A DNA stretch of 64,000 nucleotides, taken from assembly GCF_021602025.1 (NCBI RefSeq), contig NZ_BQHW01000004.1, forward strand, positions 124,001-188,000. The letters are read 5' to 3'. The notes under the pieces were generated by a model that was given only the letters and a program-made list of their open reading frames with translations, was not told the origin of the DNA and ran no database searches. This DNA comes from Pseudomonas ceruminis (GTDB lineage: Bacteria > Pseudomonadota > Gammaproteobacteria > Pseudomonadales > Pseudomonadaceae). The position numbers and the translations under genes were made by a program. Positions 60,571 to 64,000 of the stretch are shown here, piece by piece (the first letter of the stretch is position 1; each line of letters opens with the position of its first letter).

Positions 60571-60794
60571 CAGGCTTGCCGATCCGTTGGTTGCTGCGCC
60601 GCCTGGGTGGTCAGGGGAGGGTGCTGTTGCACCTGGTCCGCACGGGTGGCGTCAGTGTCGCCACCCATGGACTTGCGAAAGCCCTGGATCGCTTCGCCCA
60701 CGTCACTGCCTAAGCCCTTCAGGCGTTTGGTACCGAACAGCAGAAACACGATCAGCAGTACGATCACCAGTTGCCAGATACCAATGCCACCCAT
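60570..60794 (-). CDS. tatA: Twin-arginine translocase subunit TatA
   Basis: 74 aa from ATG 60794 ([20 protein letters not shown]), with the [20 protein letters not shown] hinge and amphipathic helix characteristic of TatA and a polar C-terminal tail. A run of upstream in-frame codons without a ribosome site is excluded; AGGAGTGG lies just before the chosen start. First gene of tatABC, divergent from gspK. Confidence 0.94.
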   Translation of the reverse strand: MGGIGIWQLVIVLLIVFLLFGTKRLKGLGSDVGEAIQGFRKSMGGDTDATRADQVQQHPPLTTQAAQQPTDRQA

Positions 60795-60937
60795 TACGAC
60801 CACTCCTGTAAGGCCATGAAAAGAAAGGCCAATCCTGCCGTGGGCAGATGACGCGCACATGACTGCAACGCTGTTGCCATCTACCTGCAACAACCCGCGT
60901 GTTGACTGACGCCTTTATTGAATGAAAGGGAATGTCA

Positions 60938-61903
60938 ATGGCTGGCAAGCGACAGCAGGGTGCGGCACTGCTGATGGTGATGGTGGTGCTGGCAATGCTC
61001 GCCGCAGGGATGGCCTGGCTGGTGGAAGACGGCCGGCGCCAGGTCGATGAGGTGCAATTGCTACGCCAACGCGTGCAGGTCCGGGCCATGGAGCAGGCCG
61101 GACTGGCCTATGCCTCACAGGCCCTGCGTGACCCGGCCTGGCGGCTCAGCCCGCTGTTCTGGCAGGCGCTGCGCGGCCAGCCGCTGAATTACGATTTTGG
61201 TGCCGGCCAGGCGCAACTGCGGGTGCACGATCAGCACACGTGCTTCAACGTCAATGCGCTGCTGGGGGCTGATGGCGAGCGTGCCGAACGCCAGCTGCGG
61301 CACCTGCTGGGTGATGACATGGCGGCAGAGCGTTTGATCGATGCCTTGGCCGACTGGCTCGACAGTGACAGTGACGCCCGCCTGCAGGGCGCCGAAAGTG
61401 CCCAGTACCTACGCCAGCAGCCACCGCGCCTGGCGGCCAACCAGCCGATGCTCGACACCAGTGAGCTGAACCTGCTGCTGGAGCCGGATGCCTCCCGCCA
61501 GGGCCGCTACCCGATGCTATGTGCCTTGCCGCAGACCAGTGGTTGGCGCTTGAACGCCAATGCCTTGGGCCTGGAGCATCTACCGCTGCTCGAGGCACTG
61601 TATGAAGGGCGCTATCCGCGGTCGCTGCTGACCCGGATCGTCAGTGGTCGACCGGCGTCGGGGTATGTTGATGCTGCAGCGTTGCGTCAGGCGCTAGGGG
61701 CCGTGGATGACGAGACGTTCGAACGGTTAAGCGAGGGTTTGCTGCTCAACAGTGGGCATTTTCTGTTGCAGCTGTCGTTCGAGGAAGCGGGGCGGACAAT
61801 GCGCAGTCAGTTCCTGGTGGAGGCGCTGGGGGTGGTGCAATGGCATGCCCGGGTGCCGGCGCAGCAAGTGCGGGTAAAAAGTCGGGAGCCTGTTATGTGG
61901 TGA
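60938..61903 (+). CDS. gspK: Type II secretion minor pseudopilin GspK (XcpX)
   Basis: 321 aa from ATG 60938 (MAGKRQQGAALLMVMVVLAM), which places AAAGGG at a good distance; an ATG 6 bp earlier is too close to it. The class III prepilin signal has cleavage after RQQG and the hydrophobic AALLMVMVVLAMLAAGMAWL. It lacks the usual Glu at mature position 5, as is normal for GspK. The large globular part (about 60-300) has the family's DQHTCFNVNAL and DALADWLDSDSDA. It caps the pseudopilus tip. Other gsp genes are not in the window and may lie beyond the right edge. Confidence 0.9.
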   Translation: MAGKRQQGAALLMVMVVLAMLAAGMAWLVEDGRRQVDEVQLLRQRVQVRAMEQAGLAYASQALRDPAWRLSPLFWQALRGQPLNYDFGAGQAQLRVHDQHTCFNVNALLGADGERAERQLRHLLGDDMAAERLIDALADWLDSDSDARLQGAESAQYLRQQPPRLAANQPMLDTSELNLLLEPDASRQGRYPMLCALPQTSGWRLNANALGLEHLPLLEALYEGRYPRSLLTRIVSGRPASGYVDAAALRQALGAVDDETFERLSEGLLLNSGHFLLQLSFEEAGRTMRSQFLVEALGVVQWHARVPAQQVRVKSREPVMW

Positions 61904-61973
61904 GCGTGCCCAGCCCCCACAGAGCTCGGTGTCGCTTCTACGATCCGTGAACGGCCCCCTTGGGTTGGATTGG

Positions 61974-61998
61974 TGTCCAACTTTCCGGGGGCAGTCCA
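61974..61998 (-). mobile_element. Probable terminal inverted repeat of an IS3/IS150-type element (relic)
   Basis: Read on the minus strand from 61998, TGGACTGCCCCCGG followed by AAAGTTGGACA. It resembles the outer end of IS150-group elements (TG-ACTGCACCC ... GTTGGAC). Beside it GTTGGA and TCCAAC (61964-61969, 61975-61980) form a small hairpin. No transposase reading frame remains between gspK and phoX, so at most about 95 bp of element survives. Confidence 0.45.
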
Positions 61999-62009
61999 CC
62001 TGGCTGGAC

Positions 62010-62026
62010 GGGCCGCACTGCGGCCC
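62010..62026. terminator. GC hairpin between gspK and phoX (convergent)
   Basis: GGGCCGCA (62010-62017), C, TGCGGCCC (62019-62026): perfect 8-bp arms, single-base loop, lying 12 bases beyond the phoX stop. There is no T-run on either strand, so terminator function is only inferred from its position between convergent genes. Confidence 0.45.
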
Positions 62027-62038
62027 TGGTGAAGTGGA

Positions 62039-64000
62039 TCAGACTGTGCCGATCTCGCCCCCATCATCACGCTGGATCACCACCGTCGAAGCCCGCGGGC
62101 GCAGCGTAGTCCCCGCCGGGGTCACCTCGGTGGCCTTGTCGGTATACGGCCAGTTATCCGGGTGCTGGATATTGACGAAGATCGACTTGTTGTCCGGCGT
62201 GAAAGTAATCCCGGTCACTTCGCAGCCGTTCGGCCCAACGAAGAAGCGGCGCAGGTCCACCTGGTTCTGCGCATTGATCGGCACCTGTTTACCTGTAGCG
62301 TCCACCAGGTCGGTAGGAATCACCGCCAGCAACTGGTCATTGGTGTAATCGGTGAGGGTGGTTTCGCCGTTGTCGGTCTCGAACCACAGCACGCCGCGGC
62401 TATCGAAGCTCATGCCATCGGGACTGGCGAACTGGTTGAGTTCGGTCAGGCCCGAGCGGTTGATGTCAGCGGTACCGGCAGCATTGGCGCCAAACACGAA
62501 GATGTCCCAGGTGAAACTCAACTGGTCGTCACTGTCGTGCCAGCGAATGATGTGGCCGTGGCGGTTAGGGCCGCGCGGGTTGGCAGCGTCGACCTTGTCC
62601 GGGGTACGTGCGCTGTTGTTGGTCAGGGTCAGGTAGGCATCGCCATTGAGCGGGTTGACCGCTGTCCATTCCGGACGGTCCATCGGCGTTGCCCCCACGG
62701 CATCGCCCGCGCCCCGGGTGTTGAGGATGATGCCCGCCAGGTCACCGTACAGTGCACCCAAGGTGCTGCCGGCCTTGGTGGCTGTGGCGACGTCGAGCAG
62801 CAGCCACACACCGGTGCCGTCGGCGTTGAAGCGGGCCACATAGAGCTTGCCCTGGTCCAGGTACTTGGCGCCGGTGGCCAGGCGGTCGGCCGGGTTGGCG
62901 TCGGCGGCGTCCCACACGGCGGTGGAAACGAACTTGTACAGGTATTCGTTGTTGGAGTCGTCACCCATGTACCAGACCAGTGGCTTGCCTGCCACCGGCA
63001 GGCCCGGGCAGCACCCTTCGTGGCGGAAGCGGCCCAGTGCGGTGCGCTTGGTGGCCAGCGTACTGCTGTTGTAGGGGTCGATTTCGACGATGTAGCCGTA
63101 GGTGCTGGCTTCGTTACGGTAGTCGTCGGTGGCGCTGGCGCCCTTGGGCGTGACGTCGAAACGGGCGAATTCGCCATCGACCTCGGTGCTGTCTGCGGCG
63201 GCACTTTCCCATTTGTACTGGCCGCTGGAGGTGCCGACGCCGATGCGGCGCTGGTCTTCAGGGCGCGTGCCCTTGTTGACGAAGATGCCGGGCCAGTTCT
63301 CTTCGCAGGTCAGGTAGGTGCCCCACGGGGTATAGCCATTGCCGCAGTTGTTGTTGGTGCCACGGCAATGGGTACCGTCGGCCGAGTACTTGGTCTTGAC
63401 GTGGTCGGTGCCGCGCAGCGGCCCGGTGATTTCCATGCGCGAGGCGGTGGTGAAGCGGCGGTTGAGCGGGTCGTTGTCGACTACCTGCCAACGGCCGTTG
63501 ACCTTCTGCAGGCGCACCACACCGGCACCGTGGGCGTTTATTTCCTTGCGGACTTCCTCGGCTGGGCGCTTGCCGTTGGCGTCGGTCGTCGGGCCTTTGG
63601 GGTGCAGTGCGGCGGTGTCGATGTATTCGAAGTTGATGGCCAAAAGGCCGTCTTCGGAGCTGCCATTGATCGGGAAGAAGTGCATGCCGTCATGGTGCAT
63701 ACCCATGGCATTGGCCTGGTCGGTCGAGGTGTTGCTGCCGTCTGCCTTCCACGGGTTGGCGTTGCTATTGAGGGGTGTACCCCAGGGTGCCAGCACGTAG
63801 GCACTGTACCCGGCGGCGACCACGCAGGCATCGGTGCGCGAGCCTGGGATGGACTGGAAACCCAGCGCCAGTTTCGGCACTTGCGGTTCGGTGACTGGCG
63901 GCTCGGTGACCGGATTGTCATGGTGAGACCCGCCGCCACTGTCGAAGCAGCCGGTCAGGCCAGTACCGGCAATCATCGCGATAGCGGCGCCAAGGCTGCC
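62039..64000 (-). CDS. phoX: PhoX-type alkaline phosphatase, N-terminus outside window
   Basis: 653 codons are visible and the frame is open to the right edge: GSLGAAIA precedes the first Met (63976), so the real start and the twin-arginine motif lie beyond 64,000. The visible part begins like the end of a Tat signal (GAAIAMIAGTGLTGCFDSGG). PhoX features are LTCEENWPGIFVNKG (near 240), RFRHEGCCPGLPVAGKPLVW (near 330) and YMGDDSNNEYLYKFVS. Such Ca/Fe-dependent phosphatases are folded in the cytoplasm, exported by Tat and, in Pseudomonas, can be secreted by type II systems. It is convergent with gspK, close to tatABC. Confidence 0.88.
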   Translation of the reverse strand, partial: GSLGAAIAMIAGTGLTGCFDSGGGSHHDNPVTEPPVTEPQVPKLALGFQSIPGSRTDACVVAAGYSAYVLAPWGTPLNSNANPWKADGSNTSTDQANAMGMHHDGMHFFPINGSSEDGLLAINFEYIDTAALHPKGPTTDANGKRPAEEVRKEINAHGAGVVRLQKVNGRWQVVDNDPLNRRFTTASRMEITGPLRGTDHVKTKYSADGTHCRGTNNNCGNGYTPWGTYLTCEENWPGIFVNKGTRPEDQRRIGVGTSSGQYKWESAAADSTEVDGEFARFDVTPKGASATDDYRNEASTYGYIVEIDPYNSSTLATKRTALGRFRHEGCCPGLPVAGKPLVWYMGDDSNNEYLYKFVSTAVWDAADANPADRLATGAKYLDQGKLYVARFNADGTGVWLLLDVATATKAGSTLGALYGDLAGIILNTRGAGDAVGATPMDRPEWTAVNPLNGDAYLTLTNNSARTPDKVDAANPRGPNRHGHIIRWHDSDDQLSFTWDIFVFGANAAGTADINRSGLTELNQFASPDGMSFDSRGVLWFETDNGETTLTDYTNDQLLAVIPTDLVDATGKQVPINAQNQVDLRRFFVGPNGCEVTGITFTPDNKSIFVNIQHPDNWPYTDKATEVTPAGTTLRPRASTVVIQRDDGGEIGTV

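Overview
The window is chromosomal, GC-rich DNA from a Pseudomonas of the P. putida type. This is inferred from gene order and protein character: a glycine-cleavage/serine-deaminase operon, an arginine deiminase operon with two arcD copies, a heme-uptake locus, the complete Entner-Doudoroff/glucose-uptake block (gap, edd-glk-gltR-gtrS, gtsABCD-oprB, hexR, zwf-pgl-eda), leuA, xseA, guaBA, purL, a tatABC operon, a type II secretion gspK and a PhoX-type phosphatase. I see no rRNA, tRNA, CRISPR array or prophage. Mobile DNA is limited to one probable IS3/IS150-type end near 61,974-61,998 and several REP-like palindromes.

Layout. 1-7,125 (all minus): sdaA (cut by the left edge), gcvP and gcvH behind a clear sigma-54 promoter, then gltS and a TyrR-like sigma-54 activator that is probably GcsR. 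7,263-12,497 (minus): arcD-arcA-arcB-arcC plus a small hypothetical gene. An ANR-type palindrome lies upstream, and a second arcD runs divergently at 12,937-14,364. 14,344-19,847 (minus): a DUF454 membrane protein, heme oxygenase, a TonB-dependent heme receptor, FecR-like anti-sigma and FecI-like sigma factor, with a Fur box in front.

20,052-38,382 is a sugar-catabolism island of about 18 kb. Glucose enters through OprB and GtsABCD, is phosphorylated by Glk, oxidised by Zwf and Pgl, and cleaved by Edd and Eda; Gap takes the triose phosphate on. GltR/GtrS and HexR are the local regulators. Candidate HexR operators can be read in the gap/edd and hexR/zwf intergenic regions.

38,540-48,439 holds housekeeping genes: leuA with a leucine-rich leader ORF, an M23 peptidase, xseA, a LysR/TSUP pair, a conserved small zinc-ribbon protein, guaB and guaA. 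48,504-51,437 is the most unusual gene, a 977-residue protein with toxin architecture: a long N-terminal domain, a hydrophobic hairpin and a C-terminal GExH domain of the TIKI/EreA/ChaN/Pasteurella-toxin type. 51,631-64,000 holds a Tat-exported multicopper oxidase with tadA, mltF, purL, a NIF3-like small protein, tatABC, gspK and phoX (cut by the right edge). The last part looks like a local export module for the phosphatase.

Functions are assigned from visible motifs, length and synteny recalled from Pseudomonas genomes. No database search was possible.
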